47,119 nt of DNA. Origin: Asaia bogorensis (GTDB lineage Bacteria > Pseudomonadota > Alphaproteobacteria > Acetobacterales > Acetobacteraceae). The stretch spans positions 1 through 47,119 of the forward strand of contig CAMCEP010000001.1 of NCBI GenBank assembly GCA_945873675.1, in the 5' to 3' direction. Every line of letters starts with the position of its first letter. The first letter of the stretch is position 1. The notes beneath the pieces are model-generated. The model did no database searches. It was given only the letters and a program-made list of their open reading frames with translations, and was not told the DNA's origin. This document shows, in pieces, positions 23,711 through 33,066 of this stretch. Made by a program: the position numbers and the translations under genes.

Positions 23711-24024
23711 TGCCCCTTCCGCTTACCCCCGGCGGCGCTGCCGCCGCTTATCGCGCCAATATGTCGGCACCTTCTGCCGCTGCCGCCGCCACTGGCGGGG
23801 GGGAGACCGCGAGCTTTGGTGAGGCCCTGTCGCGTGCCGTCCAGAATGCAGTCTCGACCAGCCGTGAAGCCGAAGCCGCTTCGGCGCGCGGCTTGATGGG
23901 AGAGGGCAGCGTGACCGACCTTGTTGTTGCGGTCGGCCGCGCTGAGCTTACCTTACAAACCGCGGTCGCGGTGCGTGATCGTGTCGTGGCGGCCTATCAG
24001 GAAGTGATGCGCATGCCGATCTGA
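23710..24024 (+). CDS. fliE: Flagellar hook-basal body complex protein FliE
   Basis: The 104-residue protein joins the MS-ring to the rod. The N-terminal third is Ala-rich and poorly conserved. The C-terminal half has the FliE pattern: SFGEALSRAVQNAVSTSREA, then VTDLVVAVGRAELTLQTAVA and VRDRVVAAYQEVMRMPI. It overlaps flgC by one base, and fliQ follows after 42 nt. Confidence 0.94.
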   Translation: MPLPLTPGGAAAAYRANMSAPSAAAAATGGGETASFGEALSRAVQNAVSTSREAEAASARGLMGEGSVTDLVVAVGRAELTLQTAVAVRDRVVAAYQEVMRMPI

Positions 24025-24066
24025 CGCCTCATTGGGCGTTGCGTATGTGCAGTGAAAGGCAGGGCG

Positions 24067-24336
24067 ATGGGCGGCATCGCTGAGGCAAGCCGGGAAGCGC
24101 TTTGGGTCAGTCTGCAAATCGGTGGGCCGCTGCTGGTCCTGCTGCTGGTGGTTGGGCTTGTGGTCGCCGTGTTTCAGGCGCTGACACAGGTGAATGAGGC
24201 AAGCCTTTCCTTTCTGCCGAAACTGGCCGCGCTGGCCATAGCGTTGATTCTGCTGACCCCGTTCTTCTCGGGCGTTATGCGCGGCTATGCGCAAGGTCTA
24301 TTCGATATGATCATCCAGGTCGGGTCGAGGCCCTAG
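24067..24336 (+). CDS. fliQ: Flagellar type III export gate protein FliQ
   Basis: The 89-residue protein has two membrane segments (about 17-40 and 50-72) and family text: EALWVSLQIGGPLLVLLLVV, then FQALTQVNEASLSFLPKLAA. It forms the export gate with FliP and FliR. The ATG at 24067 gives the canonical 89-residue length; a GTG at 24052 in the same frame would add five residues. It is followed by a 104-nt gap. Confidence 0.94.
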   Translation: MGGIAEASREALWVSLQIGGPLLVLLLVVGLVVAVFQALTQVNEASLSFLPKLAALAIALILLTPFFSGVMRGYAQGLFDMIIQVGSRP

Positions 24337-24440
24337 AACATGTCCCGGTCGCATTCGTTCACCAGACATAGGCTTATCCTTGGTTGGGTCGCATGGCGAG
24401 AGCCACCAAATAATGCCCCCTATCTTGGAAATGCCCCAAG

Positions 24441-25217
24441 ATGACCGAAGCGGAATGGCTCGCGGCACTCCCTGATATGGTGTTTCGCGCTGTGCTGCTG
24501 CTGGCGCGGATTGGGGCGGTGGTGATGCTGATGCCGGGGCTTGGTGAGCAGGAAGTACCCAGCAATTATCGGCTTGGGCTGGGCCTCGCGCTCGTCATGG
24601 TGCTCTACCCCGTCTTGTCGCCCGCCCTGCAGGTTGCACCTGATGCCGTGGGCGAAATGCTTCGGCTGATCCTGATGGAAATCGTGACCGGCATTTGGTA
24701 CGGCGCGCTCGCGCGGCTTGTCACTCTGGCCATGACCATGGCGGGCCAGCTTTTCGCGCTGTTGCTTGGTCTTTCGCAAATGCTGGTGCCGGACCCCGCC
24801 ATGGGCGGCCAGAATGCCGTGACCGGACGCTTTTTTGGTCTGATCTCCGTCGTGTTGCTGCTGAGCAGCGGGCTCTATGCATTGCCGCTGCGCGCTTTGG
24901 CCGAAAGCTATGCGGTGCTGCCGGTGGGCGAGGGCTTTCTCGCAGGTGCGGGGGCTGAGGCCATGGCAGCGGCGGTGGGGCAAAGCTTTTTCCTGGCACT
25001 CCAGCTTATGGCGCCGTTTCTGCTGCTTTCCGTCGTACTGAATGTTGCCTTCGGCTTGCTCGCCCGCATTGCGCCGCAGGTGCAGATCTACTTCCTGGTG
25101 GTGCCGGGGCAAATCGTGCTTGGCCTTGTGCTGCTTGGGCTGTTATTGCCAGCCATGCTTGGACTTTACACGAGTGTCGCGCGCGAGAGTTTCCTCGCCC
25201 TACCTGGAGTGCGTTGA
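24441..25217 (+). CDS. fliR: Flagellar type III export gate protein FliR
   Basis: The 258-residue inner membrane protein has about six hydrophobic segments. FliR features are RIGAVVMLMPGLGEQEVPSN near the N-terminus, EIVTGIWYGALARLVTLAMT, and ILGIMARIAPQVQ-like text (AFGLLARIAPQVQIYFLVVP) near the C-terminus. It belongs to the export gate core. The 104-nt gap before it holds a small CTTGG/CCAAG hairpin and could contain a secondary promoter, but none is clear. flhB begins 3 nt after its stop. Confidence 0.95.
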   Translation: MTEAEWLAALPDMVFRAVLLLARIGAVVMLMPGLGEQEVPSNYRLGLGLALVMVLYPVLSPALQVAPDAVGEMLRLILMEIVTGIWYGALARLVTLAMTMAGQLFALLLGLSQMLVPDPAMGGQNAVTGRFFGLISVVLLLSSGLYALPLRALAESYAVLPVGEGFLAGAGAEAMAAAVGQSFFLALQLMAPFLLLSVVLNVAFGLLARIAPQVQIYFLVVPGQIVLGLVLLGLLLPAMLGLYTSVARESFLALPGVR

Positions 25218-25220
25218 GCC

Positions 25221-26291
25221 ATGGCAGGCGCAGGTGGCGACGCGGAAGGCGGCCAGGACAAAACAGAAGAAGCAACGCCAAGGCGCATCGAAAAAGCGCG
25301 GGAGGAAGGCCAAATCGTCATGTCGCGGGAGGTGGTAAGCTTCCTCGCACTTGGCGCCGCGCTGATCGGGATGGTGTTTGGCCTGCCGCCGCTTGGGCAT
25401 GAATTGATGCGCGGCATGCGTGGCGTGCTGGAAAACGGACATCAATTGCAGGTCGGCCTGGTGGCGACAGAAATGATGCGCCTTGGGCTGCTTGCCGTCC
25501 TCCCGGTCATGGCCTTGGGCATGATCGGCGCCATCGCCGGCACTATGCTGCAAAGCCGCGGATTGGTTTCGGCCAAGGGGCTGAAGCCGCAATTCTCCCG
25601 CCTCAGCCCCGCTTCTGGCATCAAGCGCTTGGTGGGCCCGGATGGCGGCATCGAATTCCTGCGCACGCTCATCAAGCTTGCGGTGGTTTGCGCGGCACTT
25701 TGGTGGGCGCTTGGTGATCCGCGTGAATTGCGCGCAGCACTTTCGCTCGGGCCTGGTGATCTGCTGCGCCTGATCATGCGCGCTTCGCTCGATCTATTCA
25801 TTGCGGCATTAGTCGCTTTTGCCGGTATCGCGGTGCTGGATTATCTGGTGGTGCGCTTTCGCCATTTGCACCGTCTGCGTATGACCCGCCAGGAATTGCG
25901 TGAGGAAGTGAAGGAAAGCGAAGGCGACCCGATGATTAAGGGGCGCATCCGCAATTTGCGCATGGCGCGGGCGCGGCGGCGCATGATGGCGGCGGTACCC
26001 AAGGCGGCGGTGGTGATCACCAACCCAACCCATTATGCCGTGGCGCTGGCCTATGATGAGAATTCGCAGGCTGCGCCAAAAGTGGTGGCGAAGGGAATGG
26101 AAGCGGTCGCGGCACGCATCCGCGCCTTGGCTGAAGAATCAAATGTGCCGCTGGTTTCCAACCCGCCCTTGGCGCGGGCGCTATTCAAGCTGGAATTGGA
26201 TACCGAAATCCCGGCCGAACATTATCAAGCAGTGGCGGAAATCATCGCGTATGTTTGGCGCCTGCGCGGCCGCGCTGGGGCGGCAGCGTGA
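25221..26291 (+). CDS. flhB: Flagellar type III export switch protein FlhB
   Basis: The 356-residue protein has an N-terminal cytoplasmic KTEEATPRRIEKAREEGQI motif, four membrane segments and a C-terminal cytoplasmic domain. The self-cleavage site NPTH lies at residues 268-271 (VVITNPTHYAVALAY), where cleavage between N and P switches export specificity from rod/hook to filament substrates. REEVKESEGDPMIKGRIRNL is also typical. The stop overlaps the following kinase gene (GTGA). Confidence 0.97.
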   Translation: MAGAGGDAEGGQDKTEEATPRRIEKAREEGQIVMSREVVSFLALGAALIGMVFGLPPLGHELMRGMRGVLENGHQLQVGLVATEMMRLGLLAVLPVMALGMIGAIAGTMLQSRGLVSAKGLKPQFSRLSPASGIKRLVGPDGGIEFLRTLIKLAVVCAALWWALGDPRELRAALSLGPGDLLRLIMRASLDLFIAALVAFAGIAVLDYLVVRFRHLHRLRMTRQELREEVKESEGDPMIKGRIRNLRMARARRRMMAAVPKAAVVITNPTHYAVALAYDENSQAAPKVVAKGMEAVAARIRALAEESNVPLVSNPPLARALFKLELDTEIPAEHYQAVAEIIAYVWRLRGRAGAAA

Positions 26292-27808
26292 GCGGGCGCG
26301 GCGAAGCGGCTGCGGATTCATTCCGAAGGCTTTTCGAATCCGAAGAAGAAGCCGGGCTTGCCGTCTTGGATTCGGAAGGGCGCATCCGGGCAGCGAGCAC
26401 CGTGCTCGAAAGGCTTTGCGCCAATGGCCCGGCACCGGGACCTGGGCGCGACCCCGCCGCCTTGTTTGCTCAAGCCAGCCAGGATGCGGTGCGCCAGATC
26501 ATTGCTGTCGCCCTGGCGGGTCCGCCAGCGCCGCCGGCGATTGAGGCGCAGCTTGCCGCACCTGATCAAGCACCGGATGCGGCGGTGGAGGTGCATTGCC
26601 GCCCCTTACGCGGTGAGCAAGGCGCCTTGCTCCGCGTATTGGACATCACGGCGCGGCGGCGGCGCCAAGCGCAGCTGGAAGAAGCGGCGCGGCTGGAAGC
26701 GGTTGGCCGGCTTGCCGGCGGCGTTGCGCATGATTTCAACAATCTGCTGGCCGCCGTGGGTGCGGCGGCGGAAACCGCCCTGGCACGAGGGCAGGATGGC
26801 GCAACAGCTGAGGATTTGCGCCAGATTTTGGATAGTGCCGGGCGCGGCGCGCGGCTGGTGCGCCAGCTTTTGGCCTTTGCCAGTCGGCAAGCCGTGCAAC
26901 CGCGCGTGGTTGCCCTGGATCGCGCGGTGGATGGCATGGCGCCGCTGCTCGCACGGCTATTGGGTCGGCGCATTCCGATCACGCTTGATCTTGAACGCCC
27001 AGGCCCCTGCGCGCGCGTGGACCCAAGCCATATTGACCAGGCGCTGATGAACCTGGCGGTGAATGCGCGTGATGCCATGCCACAAGGCGGCAAGCTGCAT
27101 ATCTCCGTCCTAAGCCGCGACCTTGAAGGGCCGGAACCGGCACAGGGCGGCACCATCGCCCCTGGTCCTTGGGCCATCTTGGAAGTGCAGGATGAAGGTG
27201 CGGGGATGGAGCCCGACCTGATCTCTCGCATCTTCGAGCCCTTCTACACCACCAAGCGGGATGGCGGCGGCACAGGGCTTGGGCTTTCGACCGTGCTTGG
27301 CATTCTCAGGCAATCGGGTGGCCATGTATCGGTACGCTCCCGCCCTGGTGAGGGCAGCAGTTTTCGGCTGTGGTTTCCGCGTGTGGCGGCGGAGCCGGAT
27401 AATGCTGTGGCGCATACGCCTGGCCTTCATGCCATTGGTGCCGGGCGGCGGCTTTTGCTGGTGGAAGATGAGGCGCCGCTGCATCGGCTGCTGACCCGTG
27501 CACTGGCAACTGCGGGTTATGAGGTGACGGCGGTAGAAGATGGGGAGGCCGCACTTGGTGCCATTGCCGCCGGCCTGAAGCCTGATCTGGTCATTTCAGA
27601 TATCGCCATGCCCGGCAGTATAGATGGACTGACACTGGCGCGCCGCCTGCGGGAAACACAGCCCGAACTGCCCATTGTCTTGATGTCAGGCTATGCGGAG
27701 GGTACGCTGAGCGGTGAGGTCGTATCCGAGAATTTCCTTTTTCTGCAAAAGCCTTTCCGTATTTCAGAAATGCTGTCGCAGATCGCCGGTGCGCTCACGC
27801 GCCGCTGA
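26288..27808 (+). CDS. cckA: CckA-like hybrid histidine kinase (short, soluble form)
   Basis: The 506-residue protein has a short PAS-like N-terminus (about 15-125), a DHp helix RLEAVGRLAGGVAHDFNNLL with the phospho-acceptor H148, and an ATPase domain (NLAVNARDAMP, DEGAGM, FEPFYTTK, GTGLGLS). A C-terminal receiver carries D438 (LVISDIAMPG) and K488 (LQKPF). The H-box text is characteristic of CckA, the kinase/phosphatase above CtrA and ChpT in alphaproteobacteria. It lacks the two N-terminal membrane segments of Caulobacter CckA (about 690 residues). The GTG at 26288 overlaps the flhB stop. Orthology is supported by motif and by the flhB neighbour. Confidence 0.82.
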   Translation: MSGRGEAAADSFRRLFESEEEAGLAVLDSEGRIRAASTVLERLCANGPAPGPGRDPAALFAQASQDAVRQIIAVALAGPPAPPAIEAQLAAPDQAPDAAVEVHCRPLRGEQGALLRVLDITARRRRQAQLEEAARLEAVGRLAGGVAHDFNNLLAAVGAAAETALARGQDGATAEDLRQILDSAGRGARLVRQLLAFASRQAVQPRVVALDRAVDGMAPLLARLLGRRIPITLDLERPGPCARVDPSHIDQALMNLAVNARDAMPQGGKLHISVLSRDLEGPEPAQGGTIAPGPWAILEVQDEGAGMEPDLISRIFEPFYTTKRDGGGTGLGLSTVLGILRQSGGHVSVRSRPGEGSSFRLWFPRVAAEPDNAVAHTPGLHAIGAGRRLLLVEDEAPLHRLLTRALATAGYEVTAVEDGEAALGAIAAGLKPDLVISDIAMPGSIDGLTLARRLRETQPELPIVLMSGYAEGTLSGEVVSENFLFLQKPFRISEMLSQIAGALTRR

Positions 27809-27826
27809 GTTTTCCCGCTTCCTTAT

Positions 27827-28588
27827 CTACCCCAAGGACTGCGCGATGGCTTCAATATCCGAAGCCGCCGCAGCACTGGGATGGCGCGTCAGCAGGGTTA
27901 CCTGATGGCGGATGGCGTCCCGTACCTTGAGGTCGCGCCGCACAATGCCCGCCAAGGGAATTTCGCGCTTGAGAAAGGCACCAGCCGCGCGGCGCAGCGC
28001 TTCATAGGTGCGCTGCCCGCTGGTGCGGTCATCGGCCATATTCACCACAATCCGCGAAACCCCTTTGGGATTGTCCATGCCGTGCAGTTTCAAAACCGCA
28101 TAGGCATCGGTCAGGCTGGTCGGTTCTTCAGTCGCCACCACCAGCAGCAAATCCGCCGCCGCCGCGGTGCGCCGTTGCGCCATATCAAGCCCAGCGCCCA
28201 GATCAACCACCACATCCTGCCAATGCTGCCTGGCGTAACCGAGCGCCGCCAAGAAGGCATCCAACGCGGCCGGGCTGAGTGAGGCCAAGGCGCCCGAACC
28301 GGAACGCCCCGCCAGCACATCAAACCCGGCATCCGGGATGGGCGTGGCTGCCTCCATGGGCGTCATTTTGCCAGAAAGCACGGCGGAAAGATCGCGCTCC
28401 GGCTGAATGCCAAGCTGTACATCAATATTCGCCAGACCGAGATCAGCATCCGCCAACAGAACGCGCCGGCCGCGGCGCGCCAGTGCCTGGGCAAGGCTGA
28501 TGGAAAAAAATGTCTTGCCGACGCCCCCTTTGCCGGAAGCAACCACGATCATTCGACCTGTTTGGGACGCAAAGCTGCCCTGCGACAT
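27827..28588 (-). CDS. flhG: MinD-like ATPase FlhG (YlxH)
   Basis: The 253-residue deviant-Walker ATPase has IVVASGKGGVGKTFFSISLA (P-loop about 19-26), VLLADADLGLANIDVQLGI and a VVVDLGAGLD switch. FlhG stimulates the GTPase FlhF and controls flagellar number and placement. It starts at ATG 28588, overlapping the flhF stop (TGATG), and ends an eight-gene operon beginning with fliF. The C-terminal region beyond 250 is short and I see no clear membrane-targeting helix. It is convergent with cckA over an 18-nt gap. Confidence 0.92.
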   Translation of the reverse strand: MSQGSFASQTGRMIVVASGKGGVGKTFFSISLAQALARRGRRVLLADADLGLANIDVQLGIQPERDLSAVLSGKMTPMEAATPIPDAGFDVLAGRSGSGALASLSPAALDAFLAALGYARQHWQDVVVDLGAGLDMAQRRTAAAADLLLVVATEEPTSLTDAYAVLKLHGMDNPKGVSRIVVNMADDRTSGQRTYEALRRAAGAFLKREIPLAGIVRRDLKVRDAIRHQVTLLTRHPSAAAASDIEAIAQSLG

Positions 28589-29520
28589 CAAAGAGTTTCC
28601 TTAACGGACCCAACGGCCCCGCTTTGTGCAGAGTTTTGTGCAGAGTTAAGCAAGCGTAATGCCAACCCTTCTGGTGTGAGAGTTTCGAGCCCATTGGCAA
28701 CTTCAGGGCCGATGCCCGCTTCCGTCAAGGAAAGCGGTCCTGCTTTGGCCGCCATCAAAACACTGCCCAGGCGTCTTGCAGCATCCAGCCTAGTCGGCAG
28801 CAAATGCTGCGCGCCAAGGGCCGCGAAAGCGCGCGCTAAATCGGCCGCTTCTGCCGGGTCAAGTCCCGCTGGCAGCACGACCACCATATCCGCCCCGGCC
28901 TGCATCACCAATTGGCGCAACTGCCGCACCTGATCTTCGTTGAAGGGGTCGCAGCCGGCGGTATCAATCAGCACGGGCTGGCCAGGGCTGCGATGCGCCA
29001 GCGCCTTGGCAAGCATGGCAGGTGTTGGCGCCACCGCCAGCGTCACACCCAAGACACGGGTGAAAGCGGCAAGCTGTTCAACCGCGCCGGCGCGCTGGCC
29101 ATCTGTGGTGATGACCAGTGGCGGCGCATCGGCCAGCACCATGCGTGTGGTTAGCTTCGCAGTGGTCAGGGTTTTGCCCGCACCAGACGGACCCGCGAGG
29201 AGCAAGGGGCGTTCCCGCCCCTCTGGCAGCGCGGTGAAAGCAAAAACCTCAGCCAGGCTTTGCGGCAAGGGGGCTTTTGTCAAAGCCTGGGCAAGGCTTG
29301 AGGGGATATTGTGAAAATCCAGTGGCCCAGGCGGCGCAAAGGATGCAGCGTTCGTGATGGGCTGGATCAGCAATGGCTCATCCGGTTCCAGCGCTGCGGT
29401 GATTTCCACGCCATGGCGGGTGCGGCGCTGTTCCAGAATGATGGCTTCCGCGCCGAGTTCAGCACGCACCTGCGCCATGGCTTCGGCCATATTGGCACCG
29501 TGAAATAGCTTAAGCCGCAT
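28588..29520 (-). CDS. flhF: Flagellar SRP-like GTPase FlhF
   Basis: The 310-residue protein carries an N-terminal MRLKLFHGANMAEAMAQVRA motif, as in FlhF, a short basic/Pro-rich linker and an SRP-type G domain: LLLAGPSGAGKTLTTAKLTT (P-loop about 108-117), VITTDGQRAGAVEQLAAF, VLIDTAGCDP and a TRLDAARRLG guanine-binding region. The TKLD motif reads TRLD. FlhF places the flagellum, usually at a pole. The N-domain is shorter than in polar-flagellate gammaproteobacteria. The start lies 51 nt after the flhA stop. Confidence 0.9.
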   Translation of the reverse strand: MRLKLFHGANMAEAMAQVRAELGAEAIILEQRRTRHGVEITAALEPDEPLLIQPITNAASFAPPGPLDFHNIPSSLAQALTKAPLPQSLAEVFAFTALPEGRERPLLLAGPSGAGKTLTTAKLTTRMVLADAPPLVITTDGQRAGAVEQLAAFTRVLGVTLAVAPTPAMLAKALAHRSPGQPVLIDTAGCDPFNEDQVRQLRQLVMQAGADMVVVLPAGLDPAEAADLARAFAALGAQHLLPTRLDAARRLGSVLMAAKAGPLSLTEAGIGPEVANGLETLTPEGLALRLLNSAQNSAQSGAVGSVKETL

Positions 29521-29571
29521 CCTTCAGCGACCTTTCGCTGCGGCGCGTGGCTGGGGTGGGGGCCGCCGCAT

Positions 29572-31641
29572 TTACAGCGACCCTACCGTGCGGATGCGCG
29601 CACGCGGATGAATTTCGGTATGCGCGAGCACCGGGGTTGAGGGGCGGAAGCGTTCCACAATGGCGCGCACATGCGCGCGAATGGCGCCCGAACAGACCAG
29701 CACAGGCTGTTCGCCCATGGCATTCGCCTTGTCGAAAACATCCCGCAGCTTCTGCATGAAATCCGAAAGCTTGGATGGCGCCATGGCAAGCTGGCGATCA
29801 TCAGCAGGGCCGATCAACGCTTCGGTGAAGGCCACTTCCCAATCGGCTGATAGCGTGATCATCGGCACATAACCCTCAGGCCCGCGCGCCGCATCCGATA
29901 GCTGACGCGCAAGCCGCTGGCGCACAATGGCCAGGATGGAGGCAACGGTTCGCGCGCCGGCCGCATTGGCTTCCTGAATGCCTTCCAGGATCGTCGGCAG
30001 ATCACGAATGGATACCCGTTCCGCGAGCAGGCTTTGCAGAATGCGCTGAATGCCACCAACACCGATCGGCTGCGGCACGAGATCAGACACCAGCTTCTTC
30101 TGTTCCGCCGGCAATTCATCCAGCAATTTTTGCGTTTCAGCGAAGGAAAGCAGCTCCGCCATGTATTCGCGGACAATTTCGGTGATGTGCGTGGCGACCA
30201 CGCCCGCACAATCCACCACGGTGCAGCCGCGCGCCAGCGCTTCCTCTCGTCGGCTTTCATCTATCCATAAGGCGGGCAAGCCGAAGGTAGGTTCCGTGCA
30301 GCGTTCGCCCGGCATATCCGGCGTTCCGCCGGAGGGATCAATCGCAAGCAGCAAGGGATGGCGCAATTGCCCCCTGCCCGCTTCGATTTCCTTGACCTTG
30401 ATGCTGTAGGTATCGGAAGGCAGCACAAGATTATCCTGAATGCGCACGGATGGCAGGACGAAGCCCATCTCCTGCGCGATGGAACGCCTAAGGCCCTTGA
30501 TCTGTTCCGTGAGCCGTGGCGCATCGCCGGCCGCAAGCGACAGCAGCCCATAGCCCAATTCCAGCCGCAGCAAATCCATCTTGAGCGATTCGCCAATCGG
30601 CAAATCTGCTTCTGGCGTCGGCAAGGGGGGCGTGCGCGCGGCAATGTCGCGTTGCTGTTCCTTTTGCATCAGGCGCCAGGCAGCAAAGCCGGCGGCACCT
30701 GCCAGCGCCGTAAAGGGAAGGAAGGGCATGCCGGGCATCAGCGCCATAATGGCCGAGGCGCCGGCAGCAATGGCCAGTGGTTTGGGGCTTGAGGCCAATT
30801 GTTCGACCAGCGCCTGATCCGCCGTGCCTTCCGTGCTGCCCTTGGTGACAACGATACCGGCGGCGACCGAAACCAACAGCGCCGGGATTTGCGTCACCAG
30901 ACCATCGCCCACGGTCAGCATCGAAAAATTGGTGACAGCATCTCCAAAGCTCATGCCGTGGCGCAGGATGCCAATGATGATCCCGCCAATCAGGTTGATC
31001 GCGGTGATAATAAGGCCCGCAATCGCATCGCCGCGCACGAATTTCGCGGCACCATCCATGGCACCATAAAAGCCGGTTTCCGCTTCCAATTCCTTGCGCC
31101 GGGCACGCGCCTGATTTTCGTCAACCAACCCGGCCGAAAGATCGGCATCAATCGCCATCTGCTTGCCCGGCATTGCATCCAAGCTGAAGCGCGCCGCAAC
31201 TTCGGCAATGCGGCCGCTGCCCTTGGTGATGACCACGAAATTCACGATCAGCAGAATGAAGAAGACAATCAACCCAACCGCGACATCGCCCCCCATCAGG
31301 AAGCCACCAAAGGCGGAAATGACATGGCCTGCGGATTCAGGCCCTTCATGCCCATGGGTCAGGATGATGCGCGTGGTGGCCACATTCAGTGACAGCCTGA
31401 GCAGCGTTGTCAGCAGCAGCAATGTCGGGAAGGAAGTGAAATCAAGCGGTCGCTGCAAGAACAGCGACGTCATCAGCACCAGCACCGATAGCGTGATGGA
31501 AACCGCCAAGCCAAGGTCAAGCAGCAGCACCGGCAGCGGGACAATGAGAACAACAAGCAGCAGCGCGACGCCAAGCGCCAGCGCCACGTCATTGCCGGGC
31601 TGGGCACGTTTTAACCAGGAAGGAACCAGCGTTTCCGACAC
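29572..31641 (-). CDS. flhA: Flagellar type III export protein FlhA
   Basis: The 689-residue protein has about eight membrane segments in the first 330 residues and a large cytoplasmic domain. Signatures include the FHIPEP-region RFSLDAMPGKQMAIDADLSA near 155-175, AKFVRGDAIAGLIITAINL, and C-terminal DCAGVVATHITEIVREYMAE and LLDELPAEQKKLVSDLVP. It is the export channel and proton-driven engine. It starts with GTG, 5 nt after the flbD stop, which would tie its expression to flbD. Confidence 0.97.
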   Translation of the reverse strand: MSETLVPSWLKRAQPGNDVALALGVALLLVVLIVPLPVLLLDLGLAVSITLSVLVLMTSLFLQRPLDFTSFPTLLLLTTLLRLSLNVATTRIILTHGHEGPESAGHVISAFGGFLMGGDVAVGLIVFFILLIVNFVVITKGSGRIAEVAARFSLDAMPGKQMAIDADLSAGLVDENQARARRKELEAETGFYGAMDGAAKFVRGDAIAGLIITAINLIGGIIIGILRHGMSFGDAVTNFSMLTVGDGLVTQIPALLVSVAAGIVVTKGSTEGTADQALVEQLASSPKPLAIAAGASAIMALMPGMPFLPFTALAGAAGFAAWRLMQKEQQRDIAARTPPLPTPEADLPIGESLKMDLLRLELGYGLLSLAAGDAPRLTEQIKGLRRSIAQEMGFVLPSVRIQDNLVLPSDTYSIKVKEIEAGRGQLRHPLLLAIDPSGGTPDMPGERCTEPTFGLPALWIDESRREEALARGCTVVDCAGVVATHITEIVREYMAELLSFAETQKLLDELPAEQKKLVSDLVPQPIGVGGIQRILQSLLAERVSIRDLPTILEGIQEANAAGARTVASILAIVRQRLARQLSDAARGPEGYVPMITLSADWEVAFTEALIGPADDRQLAMAPSKLSDFMQKLRDVFDKANAMGEQPVLVCSGAIRAHVRAIVERFRPSTPVLAHTEIHPRARIRTVGSL

Positions 31642-31646
31642 GCGCT

Positions 31647-33065
31647 TCAGTCAACTGTGGCCGAGGCCGGCATCTGCCCAGGAATGGGTGGTACCGTCAC
31701 ACCTGCCGCGCGATACTCATGCAGCTTGTTGCGCAAGGTACGGATGGAAATGCCGAGCATTTCCGCCGCCCGCGTGCGATTGCCAAGACAATGGGAAAGG
31801 GTTTCCAGGATCAGTTCCCGCTCCACCTCCTCCATCCGGCGCCCCACCAAGGCCGCTGCGCTGCGCGGTGCAGGTGGCGTGGCCGCAGGTGGTGCTGGCG
31901 CCAATGGTGGCGGCGAAGCTTCCGGCATGGCAGCCGTGATCGGGGCCGCCATGGCAGCAACGCTGCTGGGTGTCATCAATTCAATCGCATCGGCGCCAAT
32001 GGCGCTGCCTTCAGCCAAAAGCACAGCTCGGTGGATGGCATTTTCCAATTCGCGCACGTTGCCGGGCCAGGGATGGCGCAGCAGCATGCCCTCAGCTTCC
32101 GGCGAAAGCGGGCGAAAGGGCAGGCCATTGGCCTGGGCGTAGCGTTCGGCAAAATAGCGCGCGAGCGGCAGGATATCAGCCGGCCTTTCGCGGAGCGATG
32201 GAATACGCAGCCGCACCACGGCCAGGCGGAAGTAAAGGTCTTCGCGAAAGCGCCCCTTGGCGACTTCGGCCTGAAGGTCACGATGCGTGGCCGCCAGAAT
32301 GCGAACATCAACGCGAATTGGCGCGCCACCGCCCAGGCGATCTATTTCGCGTTCCTGGATGGCACGCAGGATCTTGGCCTGAAGGCGGGGATCCATTTCG
32401 CCTATTTCATCGAGCAAAAGGGTGCCGCCATTGGCCTGTTCGAACTTGCCCTTGCGCGCCGCGACGGCGCCGGAAAAGGCGCCTTTCTCATGGCCGAATA
32501 ATTCGCTTTCCAGCAGCGCTTCCGGCAGCGCGGCGCAATTCAGCGCGACAAAGGGGCCATTGGCGCGGCGTGATGTGGCGTGCATATGCCGCGCCAGCAC
32601 TTCCTTCCCTGTACCGCTTTCGCCCGTGATCAGCACCGATGCATCGGCGCGCGCGATCTGGGTGGCGCGATCAAGTAGCGCCACCATGGACGGGTCCTTG
32701 ACCACGGGCTTGTCCGCCTCACCCGCCACGGTTTGCAGCATGGCGGCGATCAATTCCGCATCCGGCGGCAAAGGCAGGAATTCCTTGGCGCCTGCGCGGA
32801 TCGCGCGCACCGCGGCTTCCGCATCATTGGGTCGGCCACAGGCGATCACGGGGCAGGCGATGCGTTCTTCCGCCAGGCAGGAAATCAGCCAGCCCACATC
32901 ATGCGTCACATCACAAAGCACCAGATCGGCACCATCGGCCCGCAGCTTCGCAAGCCCGGCGGCTGCCCCTTCGGCGACCGTGAGGCGCGCCCCGCGTGCG
33001 ACCGCAATGCGCGCCGCCTGGCCGAGTTCGGCTTCCAAAGACCCGATGATCAGAACACGCGCCAT
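31647..33065 (-). CDS. flbD: Sigma-54-dependent flagellar regulator FlbD
   Basis: The 472-residue NtrC-family activator has a receiver-like N-terminal domain (1-115) with few acidic pocket residues (only D52 in the strand VLCDVTHD), an AAA+ domain (Walker A GESGTGKE 148-155, Walker B LLLDEIGEM) and a C-terminal Fis-type helix-turn-helix (AEMLGISIRTLRNKLHEYR). The sigma-54 contact loop reads GAFSGA (195-200) instead of GAFTGA. FlbD activates late flagellar promoters with RNA polymerase sigma-54 and can repress early ones. It lies between fliN and flhA. Matching promoters and palindromes are visible in this window. Confidence 0.92.
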   Translation of the reverse strand: MARVLIIGSLEAELGQAARIAVARGARLTVAEGAAAGLAKLRADGADLVLCDVTHDVGWLISCLAEERIACPVIACGRPNDAEAAVRAIRAGAKEFLPLPPDAELIAAMLQTVAGEADKPVVKDPSMVALLDRATQIARADASVLITGESGTGKEVLARHMHATSRRANGPFVALNCAALPEALLESELFGHEKGAFSGAVAARKGKFEQANGGTLLLDEIGEMDPRLQAKILRAIQEREIDRLGGGAPIRVDVRILAATHRDLQAEVAKGRFREDLYFRLAVVRLRIPSLRERPADILPLARYFAERYAQANGLPFRPLSPEAEGMLLRHPWPGNVRELENAIHRAVLLAEGSAIGADAIELMTPSSVAAMAAPITAAMPEASPPPLAPAPPAATPPAPRSAAALVGRRMEEVERELILETLSHCLGNRTRAAEMLGISIRTLRNKLHEYRAAGVTVPPIPGQMPASATVD

Positions 33066-33066
33066 A

